A stretch of DNA of 51,485 bases from Dehalococcoidia bacterium. GTDB lineage: Bacteria; Chloroflexota; Dehalococcoidia; GIF9; AB-539-J10. The position numbers and the translations under genes were made by a program. The notes under the pieces are model-generated. The model saw nothing but the letters and a program-made list of their open reading frames with translations. It did not search any database and was not told the origin of the DNA. The DNA lies in assembly GCA_030611085.1 (NCBI GenBank), contig JAUWQI010000007.1, forward strand, positions 1-51,485. The letters are read 5' to 3'. This document shows, in pieces, positions 1-9,167 of the stretch; position 1 is the first letter of the stretch; each line of letters opens with the position of its first letter.

Positions 1-28
1 AGTGCTTCCAGTGCTACCCTGGCTTTGA

Positions 29-526
29 ATGATGGGCTGTGTTTCCTGCGGTTCTGTTTCATGTTCTGCTCCTCCTATTTTTGTTATTTTAGGGGCAGAA
101 CCCGCTCTTAACAACCTGTCCGAAATTTGGGGACCACCTCAAAGTACCGAAGTTGAACAATTACTAGAAGAAGATATAGAAATGTTCATAGAGGGCAATC
201 CCCAGGCACTTGATAAAAATCTGAGAACATTCAAACGCCAATATGTGCTCAAATCAGGTGAAAGGATAGATTTGCTTCTTAAAGATAAAGAAGGTCTCGT
301 GGTTGTTGAAATGAAGAAGGGAGCGATAGGTAGAGAAGCGTTTAATCAGATTACGAAATACCTTAAAGAAGTTAAAAGCGAATCCAAATGTAAGGTTAGG
401 GGTGTTATAGTTTGCAGGGATGTATTACCCATCTTTGAAGACTTCTTTTTGAAGAAGGTAGCAGAGGGCAAAATTAAAGTTTACCTTTACTCTTGGAAGT
501 TTAATTTACGACCCTTGCAATCATAA
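29..526 (+). CDS. NucS/DUF91-like PD-(D/E)XK nuclease-fold protein (true start uncertain)
   Basis: ORF containing RIDLLLKDKEGLVVVEMKKG, a PD-(D/E)XK-like D...ExK core; the N-terminal ~25 aa look non-homologous. Confidence 0.5.
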   Translation: MMGCVSCGSVSCSAPPIFVILGAEPALNNLSEIWGPPQSTEVEQLLEEDIEMFIEGNPQALDKNLRTFKRQYVLKSGERIDLLLKDKEGLVVVEMKKGAIGREAFNQITKYLKEVKSESKCKVRGVIVCRDVLPIFEDFFLKKVAEGKIKVYLYSWKFNLRPLQS

Positions 527-704
527 GCATAAAAGATGATATGTGATAATTATGTCCGACGCCAACTTAAAATTCCTTCGGAATTTTGGTCCTATCGGAC
601 TCGGACAACACAGTGTATGCAGTGTGCTCCGCTCACCCAAACCCACCTTTGGCGGGGCTTTGCAAACACGCAAAAACGTTAAACAAAGGCATGTGTTACC
701 CATT

Positions 705-1394
705 ATGAGGCCAAAAATGCAATACAGCGATATCCTTAAGCAACTGAAATCCTTATCTAATCCCAAAGCAATAGAGGGGATGGCAAAGTATGGAATTACG
801 CCAGAGAAAACCTACGGGGTGTCAATCCCAAACCTGAGAAGGATTGCTAAGGAAATAGGAATAGACCACGAGCTGGCTCAGCAGCTTTGGGCATCAGGTA
901 TCCGTGAAACCCGGATACTTGCGAGCATGATTGATGCTCCAGAGATAGTAACTGAGGAACAAATGGAAAGTTGGGTAAAAGACTTTGATTACTGGGAGAT
1001 TTGCGACCAATGCTGTCAGAATCTCTTTGAGAAAACTAGATTTGCCTATCAAAAAGCGGTTGAATGGAGTTCGAACGATGAAGAGTTTATCAAGAGGGCA
1101 GGGTTTGTATTGATGGCTCGATTAGCTTTCAAAGATAAGGGAGTGGAGGATGGGCAATTTGAGGAATTTCTCGGAATCATAAATAGAGAGGCATCCGATA
1201 GTAGAAACTTTGTTAGAAAGGCAGTTAATTGGGCATTAAGACAAATTGGGAAAAGGAATCTCAATTTGAACAAGAAGGCGGCTGAAACCGCTAAAGAGAT
1301 TCAGGAAATAGATTCAAGGAGCGCTAGATGGGTTGCCTCCGACGCAATTCGGGAGTTAACCAGTAAAGCAGTTCAAGAAAGGCTGCGGAATTAA
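705..1394 (+). CDS. DNA alkylation repair protein, AlkD/HEAT-like family (ORF opens at 543; 705 or 720 is the more likely start)
   Basis: Protein from MRPKMQYSDILKQLKSLSNPKAIEGMAKYGI... with DYWEICDQCCQNLF...RNFVRKAVNWALRQIGKRN resembles AlkD-like HEAT-repeat glycosylases. Confidence 0.75.
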   Translation: MRPKMQYSDILKQLKSLSNPKAIEGMAKYGITPEKTYGVSIPNLRRIAKEIGIDHELAQQLWASGIRETRILASMIDAPEIVTEEQMESWVKDFDYWEICDQCCQNLFEKTRFAYQKAVEWSSNDEEFIKRAGFVLMARLAFKDKGVEDGQFEEFLGIINREASDSRNFVRKAVNWALRQIGKRNLNLNKKAAETAKEIQEIDSRSARWVASDAIRELTSKAVQERLRN

Positions 1395-1417
1395 GAAGGA
1401 ATTTATAGCCTCCCGCG

Positions 1418-1572
1418 TAATGTCGTATAAAGTTCCTCTCCCTTGAAGGGAGAGGATTGTAGTTGCCTGATTCATCAGGCTTAGCCCAATAAATTGGGCA
1501 ACTACATTGTTGTTAAATAGCCTTACGCTCTCCCGCTGGGGGAGGGAGAATTATAAGGAATCTTGCAATTGG
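1418..1572. repeat. ~155 bp structured repeat, copy 1
   Basis: Near-identical to 3683-3838; contains CCTCTCCCTTGAAGGGAGAGG hairpin and GTAGTTGCC...CCTGATTCATCAGG...CCCAATAAATTGGG...GGCAACTAC. Confidence 0.9.
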
Positions 1573-2297
1573 ATTTAGCATCGAGGAGCCCTGTGAAAGA
1601 TTTGCCCAAAGTTGTAAATGCATATATGTCCAGAACGACTGGGCTTAGGGAACATTGCGCTCGATGCTTGCGAACTGAACGGTGGGGTGGAAGTGTAGTA
1701 TTGATGATTGTTGACGCCGCGTTTACTTCTATTGGCCTTAATTACTTTACCGCCGTAGTCCCCAAGGTGATGAAGTTTAAGGAGGAACTAGTTGATTGTG
1801 GCGAGGTTACGGGACTTGAAGGCCTGAGCAATCTTCCAGAAGAGAAGGCGGAAAGCATCTGGAGAAATAGGAGGTCATGGCAAGCAGCAAAATCTATTGC
1901 TTCTTATCTTTGTGAACTGGGAAAAGCGGAAGGACTGGATGAGCGAAGAGCCTTTCGCTTTTGGGCCGCTAATTCGCAGCTCGAAGGCTGGAGGGAAGAC
2001 CCCATAGGCAAAATCAGTGGAGTTGGCATTACTACATTTCAATATCTGAGGATGATGGGAGGTATAGATACAGCAATGCCTGATAAGATAGTAAGGAGAG
2101 TAGTTAAGCAAATCCTCGATGAAGCTGAGTTTGATATGCCAACCAAAGGGGATTTAGATTTAGTCAGGACAATTGAGCGATTGTCAGAACTCTCGGGTTA
2201 CAGACCTATCGAGATATGCTGGATGACATGGCTCATTCAACCCGAGGGGAAAATGGTGAGGATGGAGAAGTATCGGAATCTTCTGGACAAAATATAA
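1563..2297 (+). CDS. Hypothetical protein with a possible HhH DNA-glycosylase-like segment
   Basis: ORF of 244 aa; ISGVGITTFQYLRMMGGIDTAMPDKIVRRVVKQ resembles an HhH motif followed by a helical region. Confidence 0.55.
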   Translation: MQLDLASRSPVKDLPKVVNAYMSRTTGLREHCARCLRTERWGGSVVLMIVDAAFTSIGLNYFTAVVPKVMKFKEELVDCGEVTGLEGLSNLPEEKAESIWRNRRSWQAAKSIASYLCELGKAEGLDERRAFRFWAANSQLEGWREDPIGKISGVGITTFQYLRMMGGIDTAMPDKIVRRVVKQILDEAEFDMPTKGDLDLVRTIERLSELSGYRPIEICWMTWLIQPEGKMVRMEKYRNLLDKI

Positions 2298-2446
2298 AAT
2301 GAGCCGCCGCTCCTTTTATGGCTCATCATGTAATGCGCTATAGGAAAAGGAAGCTCCTAGTTAAATACCCTCCAAATGTATAGTCTTAATCTTCCTAATA
2401 CTAAAGTTAAAATGGCTTGTTACAGGGGTGTTTAGCAACCCTATTT

Positions 2447-2566
2447 GTCATTCTGAGCTCTATGGGCGAAGAATCTCTTTAGACTCTTCGCGGAGTTTAT
2501 CCTGAGTGAGATTCTTCAGTCGCTCCTCTCCTTCAGAATGACAAGAGGCGAAGGGCTCAGAGTGAC
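2447..2566. repeat. Long imperfect inverted repeat of the GTCATTCTGAG / CTTCGCGGAGTTTATCCTGAGTGAGATTCTTC family
   Basis: GTCATTCTGA (2447) is inverted as TCAGAATGAC (2533-2542); shares sequence with 8125-8200 and 14808-14870. Confidence 0.85.
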
Positions 2567-2715
2567 ATTTATTCAACTAGTTAATAAACACTCGCTTGTT
2601 ACCTCTATTGACATCCACTCGCGTAGCTAGTATCTTAATTCTTACAGTTGAAAGTGTTAGGAAGATATTTGATTTAAGGCAGCACCTATTTACCAAATGA
2701 CAGGAAAGCTAGTAT

Positions 2716-3603
2716 ATGCGTATTGTTAGAGGGATTTTCTCGGGTATCTTTAGCTTTGTGTTGGTTGTTGTTCTGGTCGTTCTAGGCATTGTTACCACTA
2801 TAAACCTTACCATCCTCAATCCAAATTTTGTCATCTCCGAACTCGATAAATTAGATGCCTACCCAATCATTACTGACCAGGTGAAAAACCAATTGCCCGA
2901 AGAAGAACCATACATAGCTCAAATTGCAGATGAAACCCTCGCTGAACTCGAACCATGGATGAAAGAGCAGGTTACCACTATCGTTCCCAGTGGCTATGCT
3001 TATCTTAAGGGAGAGGAAGAGCTCAATATAGTTATTCCATTAGGGCAAGTAAGAGCTAGCCTTAAGGAAAATTTGGCGGAAGCTATGCGCGAATCTCCCC
3101 CACCTGAGTTAGAAGGACTTCCGCCGGAGCAGATAGAGGCCTTCATATCCCAAGCATGTGCCGAGATAGATAGCCATGTCCCACAGCAAATCGAGATTAA
3201 TGAAGCCTTTCTGGGACCAGAAATAGTAACGCAACTTCAGAAAGCAAAGGAAATTATTGGTTACATTGAGTTTGGCTATAAAGCCTTGATTGGGCTAGCC
3301 ACTCTGCTGATATTAATTATAGCTTTGATACAATGGTGGCGTGCCAAGCCTATTACCCGTTATATCAGCATATCATTTACCGTAGCTGGTGTTCTCAGTC
3401 TCGTGAGCACTATAGCTGCCAGACACTTTGACTTCCAAGCAATCCAGCTTGATATCCCTCCTGAGATTGGTGCAAAGTTGCCCCAGTTAATCAGCGATAC
3501 CACCTCTCCCTTACTGATATATAGCGTGGCATTTCTGGTTGTCGGCATAGGGCTAATTGCGCTCTCCGTTAAGCTCAAATCTCCCGATGTCGAAAACATA
3601 TAG
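2716..3603 (+). CDS. Hypothetical membrane protein
   Basis: Hydrophobic N-terminal segment, soluble domain, three C-terminal hydrophobic segments. Confidence 0.7.
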   Translation: MRIVRGIFSGIFSFVLVVVLVVLGIVTTINLTILNPNFVISELDKLDAYPIITDQVKNQLPEEEPYIAQIADETLAELEPWMKEQVTTIVPSGYAYLKGEEELNIVIPLGQVRASLKENLAEAMRESPPPELEGLPPEQIEAFISQACAEIDSHVPQQIEINEAFLGPEIVTQLQKAKEIIGYIEFGYKALIGLATLLILIIALIQWWRAKPITRYISISFTVAGVLSLVSTIAARHFDFQAIQLDIPPEIGAKLPQLISDTTSPLLIYSVAFLVVGIGLIALSVKLKSPDVENI

Positions 3604-3682
3604 GAAACCTTCATTATAGTGATGAATGGTTACAAGCACGTAAAATGTTCGCTGTAAGATATAAGATATTAACTATAGTTAA

Positions 3683-3838
3683 CCGCATAATCTCGTATAA
3701 AATTCCTGTCCCTTGAAGGGGGAGGATTGTAGTTGCCTGATTCATCAGGCTTAGCCCAATAAATTGGGCAACTACACTGTTAAATAGCCTCACCCCTCCC
3801 GCTAGAGGAAGGAGAATTATAATGAATTTTGCAATTGA
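3683..3838. repeat. ~155 bp structured repeat, copy 2 (direct orientation relative to copy 1)
   Basis: Shares GGAGGATTGTAGTTGCCTGATTCATCAGGCTTAGCCCAATAAATTGGGCAACTACA and flanking hairpins with copy 1. Confidence 0.9.
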
Positions 3839-3854
3839 CTATAAAATCCTCTAG

Positions 3855-4514
3855 GTGGAGTGGCATAACAACAAAATGTTAAATCTTCTTTTTATGAAAG
3901 TTTTTGCGGTAATTACCCTGATCTCGGCTGCTTTTGTGCCTCAATACATAATACGCCATAGAGAAAAGGAAGCCACCAGTCAAATATCCTCTAAGCCTGT
4001 AGCTTCGTTCTTCGCAATAATGAGTTTAACATTCGTTTTCCTGGTTATAGCGCACACAATCCTTCTCTTTCGAGATATGTATCCTGATATGCCATTTATC
4101 TTCTCCACGCCTATAGATTTGTCTTTGCAGCTTGTCGGGGTCGCATTGATATGCGCATCGTTGTCCCTTGCTATTTGGGGAGCCTTTTCCTTGGGTGAAT
4201 TTGCCGGAGACCTTCGGTTAAAGAAAGGGCACCGAGTAATCAAGACCGGTGTTTATCATTGGGTGAGGCATCCATTATACTCATCGCTTATCTTCTGGTG
4301 TGCTGGAAGTCTCCTATTCTTTAAAAGTTTCCTTTTCTTGATTCTCTTCGTCCTGGTGCCGGCAGTTTATCTCGAGGCGAAGTCGGAGGGAAAATCGCTC
4401 ATTGAGGCTTTCGGCGAGGAATATGAGAACTACCGTGCCACTACTGGCATGTTCTTTCCTAAAGTATTCAAGGGGAGGGAAACATCATTGAGAAAATCTC
4501 GGCCCAAAAGGTAA
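3855..4514 (+). CDS. Isoprenylcysteine carboxyl methyltransferase (ICMT/PEMT) family membrane protein
   Basis: GVYHWVRHPLYSSLIFWCAGSLL...EAKSEGKSLIEAFGEEYENYRATTGMFFP. Confidence 0.8.
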   Translation: MEWHNNKMLNLLFMKVFAVITLISAAFVPQYIIRHREKEATSQISSKPVASFFAIMSLTFVFLVIAHTILLFRDMYPDMPFIFSTPIDLSLQLVGVALICASLSLAIWGAFSLGEFAGDLRLKKGHRVIKTGVYHWVRHPLYSSLIFWCAGSLLFFKSFLFLILFVLVPAVYLEAKSEGKSLIEAFGEEYENYRATTGMFFPKVFKGRETSLRKSRPKR

Positions 4515-4571
4515 ACCTTTGAAGGCTTTTCTCGTTTATAATGTTAAACTGGAATAGAAGGAGGCAAATAA

Positions 4572-5405
4572 ATGAATAAGTGGCTCAAATTTTCAATCCC
4601 ACTATTGCTAATTATGGGATTAGTGCTAACTAGTGGCTGTGCACGAGCAGGTTATTACCCGCCAGAGCCAACACCAATGTCGCCGCCACCACCAGAGGAA
4701 TTTACTGATAAAGGCTATCCAAATGCAGGTGGATTCGCACCTGAGGCGATAAACACAGAGCGTAAAATCATAAAGACTGGCCACATAACTTTAGAAGTAG
4801 AGGCTATAGCTGAGGCTATAGATAAGGTTGCTGAGGTAGCCGATGAACTAGGTGGCTATGTGGTTTCCTCTCATAAAAGCGAAGGTGAAAAGAGAACTTC
4901 GGGCTATATCACCATTCGAGTTCCCGCTGATATATTTGATGAAGCCTTCAATAGACTTCGCCAGTTGGCAGTAAGTGTGCCCGATGAAAGCACCGAGGCG
5001 AAGGATGTAACTGAAGAATATATTGACCTGCAAGCGCGACTACATAACCTTGAAGCTACCGAAACCCAGTACCTGGCATTGCTGGAGAAAGCGGAAACGG
5101 TGGAGGAAATGTTAAAAGTGCAGCAGGCGCTTTCCAATGTGCGCGGGCAAATTGAGCAGATTGAAGGGCGTATAAAATACCTGGAGCGAACCTCAGATAT
5201 GTCACTTATCGAGGTAGGCCTAAAGGAAACTAAGCCTTTGGCTGAGTACTGGAACGCCTCCAATGCCTTCAGAGGAGCAGTACACGGGCTAACTACATTT
5301 GGAAGAGTTCTGGCAACCGTGCTAATGTGGCTCGGCGTTTTCTGCTGGCTCTGGATTCCACCCTTAGTAATCTGGCGCAGACGACGGCGAAGGGCAAAAA
5401 GCTAA
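4572..5405 (+). CDS. DUF4349 domain-containing lipoprotein
   Basis: Lipobox-like LTSGC; RKIIKTGHITLEVEAIAEAIDKVAEVADELGGYVVSSHKS...; C-terminal TM. Confidence 0.8.
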   Translation: MNKWLKFSIPLLLIMGLVLTSGCARAGYYPPEPTPMSPPPPEEFTDKGYPNAGGFAPEAINTERKIIKTGHITLEVEAIAEAIDKVAEVADELGGYVVSSHKSEGEKRTSGYITIRVPADIFDEAFNRLRQLAVSVPDESTEAKDVTEEYIDLQARLHNLEATETQYLALLEKAETVEEMLKVQQALSNVRGQIEQIEGRIKYLERTSDMSLIEVGLKETKPLAEYWNASNAFRGAVHGLTTFGRVLATVLMWLGVFCWLWIPPLVIWRRRRRRAKS

Positions 5406-5499
5406 ACTCGCAGGAAGGAGAAACTTGTTTGTTATTTTGCCACCCTCACCCTATTCCACTTCCCTTAAAGGAGAGGCCAAGTGGGAGTTGTCTTTGGCT

Positions 5500-6633
5500 T
5501 TAAATTCCTGCCATGGTAGCTATCTTATCTAGGTGGAAATTGGCATCACCAAAGTTAACCTCCCAGGTTTTAGCTCGCTTAAAATAAAGTGGCAGGTCAT
5601 GATCTTCACAAAAACCGATAGCTCCGTGAATCTGATGGGATATAGTAGCAACCCTTCTGAACTTCTCGCTAGCCCAGGCTTTAGCCATGGCTACCTCTTG
5701 GGTTGCAGGGAGACCTTCGCTAAGCCGCCAAGCAGCCTCGTAAGTAATAAAAGAGCACCCATCAATATCGATTAGCATATCGGCACAATTAAATTGTATT
5801 GCTTCGAAGCTACCGATAGGATGACCAAATACCACCCTTTGCTTAGCGTAGTCTACCGTCATTTCCAGAACTTGTTTGGCGCCGCCAACCATCTCCGCAC
5901 ATTGCGCTACTGTAGCTTTCTCCAGCACCTTTTCCAAAACAGACCAGCCCTCATTGAGCTTGCCCAAGATGTTTTGTCTTGGTACCTTTACATTATCAAA
6001 GGTGACTTCGCACTGCTTATCCCCGACAACAGTCTCAAGCAAGGTGCAATTTATCCCCGGGCTTTTAGCATCAACCAAAAATAATGTAACCCCCTCCTCA
6101 GGTATCCCTGTTTCCTTAGTTCTGGCAGCGCAGATAAGATAATCGCTCACATGGGCGTCAGGGACAAAGAGTTTTGTTCCTTGAATTAAAAAGCTCCCGT
6201 TTTCCTGCACAGCCTTGGTTTGAATTCCATCAGCGCTATATCTAGCACTTGGCTCAGTTAGGGCTAAGGTTAAGAGTAGCTTTCCTTGAGCTAGCTTAGG
6301 CAAAAGTTCCTGTTTCTGCTCATCGCTTCCAGTTTCAAGAATAGTTACCCCTCCAAGGACCACGGTGGAAAAGAAAGGACCGGGCAGGCAAGCTCGTCCC
6401 ATCTCCTCAAGGAGCACCACTAAATCAAAAAAGCTTGCCCCACTACCGCCATACTCTTCGGGAATAATTAAGCCTAACCATCCTACTTCGCTTAGCTTCT
6501 GCCATAATTCAAGGGGATAACCTCTTTCATCTTTAGCCATTTCTCGAACTAATTTTTTAGGACATTCAGTAGCCAAGAAATCTCGAGCCGCTTTTCGTAA
6601 CATTTCTTGCTCTTCCGTTAAACTAAAATCCAT
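5500..6633 (-). CDS. Acyl-CoA dehydrogenase (start taken at MDFSLTEEQEMLRKAARDF; ORF opens at 6702)
   Basis: ACAD family sequence, e.g. LIIPEEYGGSGASFFDLVVLLEEMGRACLPGPFF, QIHGAIGFCEDHDLPLYFKRAK. Confidence 0.9.
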   Translation of the reverse strand: MDFSLTEEQEMLRKAARDFLATECPKKLVREMAKDERGYPLELWQKLSEVGWLGLIIPEEYGGSGASFFDLVVLLEEMGRACLPGPFFSTVVLGGVTILETGSDEQKQELLPKLAQGKLLLTLALTEPSARYSADGIQTKAVQENGSFLIQGTKLFVPDAHVSDYLICAARTKETGIPEEGVTLFLVDAKSPGINCTLLETVVGDKQCEVTFDNVKVPRQNILGKLNEGWSVLEKVLEKATVAQCAEMVGGAKQVLEMTVDYAKQRVVFGHPIGSFEAIQFNCADMLIDIDGCSFITYEAAWRLSEGLPATQEVAMAKAWASEKFRRVATISHQIHGAIGFCEDHDLPLYFKRAKTWEVNFGDANFHLDKIATMAGI

Positions 6634-6664
6634 TGCTGCCTCCTTAGTCGCTTTGAAAATCCTA

Positions 6665-7840
6665 TTACCGGGGTAAGCCGAGACCTCTCTGAGCAATGAC
6701 AATTCGGTCTACCTCGGAACTTCCTGCCTCCAATGTATTACCTATGGAGCGAAGATAACGAGAGGGTGCTTGTCCATCTAAAGGAGCCCACTTGGAACCC
6801 TCGGTCAATACACCATAATGGCCTAAAACTTGACAAACTGTAGCAGTTACCCTTTGATTTACCTCCAAGCCATATACTTTAGTCATTGCCGCTTCATAAT
6901 TAGGTATAAGTCCTTTATCTAGCATCCAAATTGCCCGGTAATGAACTAATCGCGTTATCTCACACTCCACAATCAATTCCGCAAGGCGGTTCCTCAACGC
7001 AGAAGCAATAGGTTTTGTTTTCCGAGCATATTCCAGTGCGTCATCAAGATTTCGACGGGCTATACCGTAGGCTGGAATGCAAGAACGCTCAAAATCAAGC
7101 ACCCCCATAACTACAAACCACCCTCGATTTTTACCTCCTACTAAGTTCTCTTTAGGAACACGAACGTTATCAAAGAAAACTTCATTAAATTCAGATTCAC
7201 CAGCCATATTCGCTATAGGGATAATGCTAATGCCGGGAGTTTTCATATCCAGAAGGAAAAAGCTCAATCCTCTATAATTTGGAACTGCTTCAGGATCTGT
7301 TCTGGCTATGATAAAGCCCCAATCTGCTCGATGTGCTGCAGTAGTCCAACATTTCTGCCCATTGATGACGAAATAATCGCCATCCTCAACTGCTCTAGTT
7401 TGTAATGAAGCTAAGTCTGAGCCAGCATCACGTTCGCTTAGAAATTCACACCACATCGTCTCCCCTTTAGCAATTCCAGGAAGATGCCTTTTTTTCTGCT
7501 CTTCATTGCCAGATTTAAGAAGCATTGGAGCTAGCATGCCAACTCCAAAGGGGTCCAGCCCTGGGAACCTGTAATATGACAATTCCTCGGCGAGAATATG
7601 CTGAAGAAGCATTGAATTTCGCCCCCCATATTCCTTGGGCCAAGCTAAAGATAGCCAACCTTTAGCCCCAAGTTTCTTAGCCATTGCTCGATGTAAGCTC
7701 CATTGTTCATCATAAGGACCACCGGCGTTTGAAAAGAAATCCAAAGCATGCTCTCTCCACTTCGGGGGGAATTCTCTATCTACGAATTCCCGAACTTCTT
7801 TCCGGAAAGCTTCCTCTTCTGGGGTAAATGCAAAATCCAT
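6665..7840 (-). CDS. Acyl-CoA dehydrogenase
   Basis: MDFAFTPEEEAFRKEVREFVDREFPPKW...GWLSLAWPKEYGG...SERDAGSDLASLQTRA. Confidence 0.92.
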   Translation of the reverse strand: MDFAFTPEEEAFRKEVREFVDREFPPKWREHALDFFSNAGGPYDEQWSLHRAMAKKLGAKGWLSLAWPKEYGGRNSMLLQHILAEELSYYRFPGLDPFGVGMLAPMLLKSGNEEQKKRHLPGIAKGETMWCEFLSERDAGSDLASLQTRAVEDGDYFVINGQKCWTTAAHRADWGFIIARTDPEAVPNYRGLSFFLLDMKTPGISIIPIANMAGESEFNEVFFDNVRVPKENLVGGKNRGWFVVMGVLDFERSCIPAYGIARRNLDDALEYARKTKPIASALRNRLAELIVECEITRLVHYRAIWMLDKGLIPNYEAAMTKVYGLEVNQRVTATVCQVLGHYGVLTEGSKWAPLDGQAPSRYLRSIGNTLEAGSSEVDRIVIAQRGLGLPR

Positions 7841-8124
7841 CTTTGCCTCCTCTACTGTCTCACCTATTCAGCAGGCTTCAATAATCAAGATACTATCACA
7901 ATTCTGGGAGGACTATCAACAAAACAATTTAAATCCACTTAATATACAACCGAACTTGAGCGAGGTATGTTGCGTTTGGGTATTGACACTCCTAGTGTTT
8001 TGCCCAGCTAGCTTTGCTATGATTTTGGGATAGAAGAGTTAGAGATGGTGCATGCTCCAGAATACATCTCTCAGATTCAAAACAAGGATAGATTACTTCG
8101 TGGGTCCTGTCCTGAGGGCCATGT

Positions 8125-8200
8125 GATTCTTCGCAGAGTTTATCCTGAGTGAGATTCTTCGGTCGCTTCGCTCCCTCAGAATGACAAGAGGCGAAGCGTT
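8125..8200. repeat. Intergenic copy of the TGTCATTCTGAGGGAGC...CCGAAGAATCTCACTCAGGATAAACTCTGCGAAGAAT repeat family
   Basis: Reverse complement closely matches the in-gene copy at 14808-14870. Confidence 0.85.
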
Positions 8201-8246
8201 CGCCATAACATTAGTAGATAGCTCTCAGCTAATAACTGCTTGCTTG

Positions 8247-9167
8247 TCATGCAGGTTTCTTAGCAAAGGGCAGGAGCGTGTCCCACTCACCTTTCTCCCA
8301 CACTACCAGAAGCTGGCTGGAGATACAAAGTGAGCTATAGGTGCCAATGATAACGCCGAGGAACAGCACCAAAACAAAGTAGTGAATGGAAGCTCCGCCA
8401 AAAAGGAACAGCGCCAGAATAACAAAAAGGGTAGTTAGAGCAGTATTTAAGGAACGCCCCAGTGTCTCTACGATGCTAGAGTTTACCGTCACCGAGAAAT
8501 CGGGGTTAATGTGTCTAGATACATTTTCCCGAATGCGGTCAAAGATGACTACAGTATTATTGATGCTATAGCCCACGACCGCCAGCAATCCAGTGATAAA
8601 CATGGCATCAACCTCCACTCCCGCAAGCCAACCCAAGATGGAAAAAATGCCTACTATTATAAACACATCGTGGATAAGGGCAATGATGGCACAAATGCCC
8701 CAGCGGAATGGCTTGGGCATACGGCGAAATGCCCAGGCGATGTAAAGCAACATAGCCACAGCAGCTATTACTACAGCGATGCCAGCACTACGTGCTGTTT
8801 CTGCACCCACTGCAGGCGAGGCTGAATAAGGGTTGGTCATCTTAACTTCACAGCCCAATTTTTCTCCCAGTTCTTGTGCTAACTTTTTCCCTTCCTCTGC
8901 TGATACTATTCCCTTGAGATGAACGATGAAATCACCCTCAGCATTTCGAATGCTCGCTTTACCGTATCCCAAGTCAGCTATCTCCTGCCGCAACTGGCTC
9001 TGCTCCACTGGAGAGCTGGGAGAGATGAACTGCAGGGTCATAGAGGTACCACCAACAAAATCAACCCCGGGTCGCAAGCCAAAAACGGCTAAGGAAATTA
9101 TCCCGACAACTATAATTATCCCCGAAGCGAGGAAGAACCAGCTTTTCTTACCAACAAAATCTATCAC
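8247..9167 (-). CDS. secF: Protein translocase subunit SecF
   Basis: GLRPGVDFVGGTSMTLQF..., VGYSINNTVVIFDRIRENV. Confidence 0.95.
   Translation of the reverse strand: MIDFVGKKSWFFLASGIIIVVGIISLAVFGLRPGVDFVGGTSMTLQFISPSSPVEQSQLRQEIADLGYGKASIRNAEGDFIVHLKGIVSAEEGKKLAQELGEKLGCEVKMTNPYSASPAVGAETARSAGIAVVIAAVAMLLYIAWAFRRMPKPFRWGICAIIALIHDVFIIVGIFSILGWLAGVEVDAMFITGLLAVVGYSINNTVVIFDRIRENVSRHINPDFSVTVNSSIVETLGRSLNTALTTLFVILALFLFGGASIHYFVLVLFLGVIIGTYSSLCISSQLLVVWEKGEWDTLLPFAKKPA

Noticed and set aside
7986-7998. ACACT-CCT-AGTGT short palindrome as a LexA or CIRCE site
   Set aside because: Too short and does not match known LexA or CIRCE consensus; no relevant gene directly downstream.
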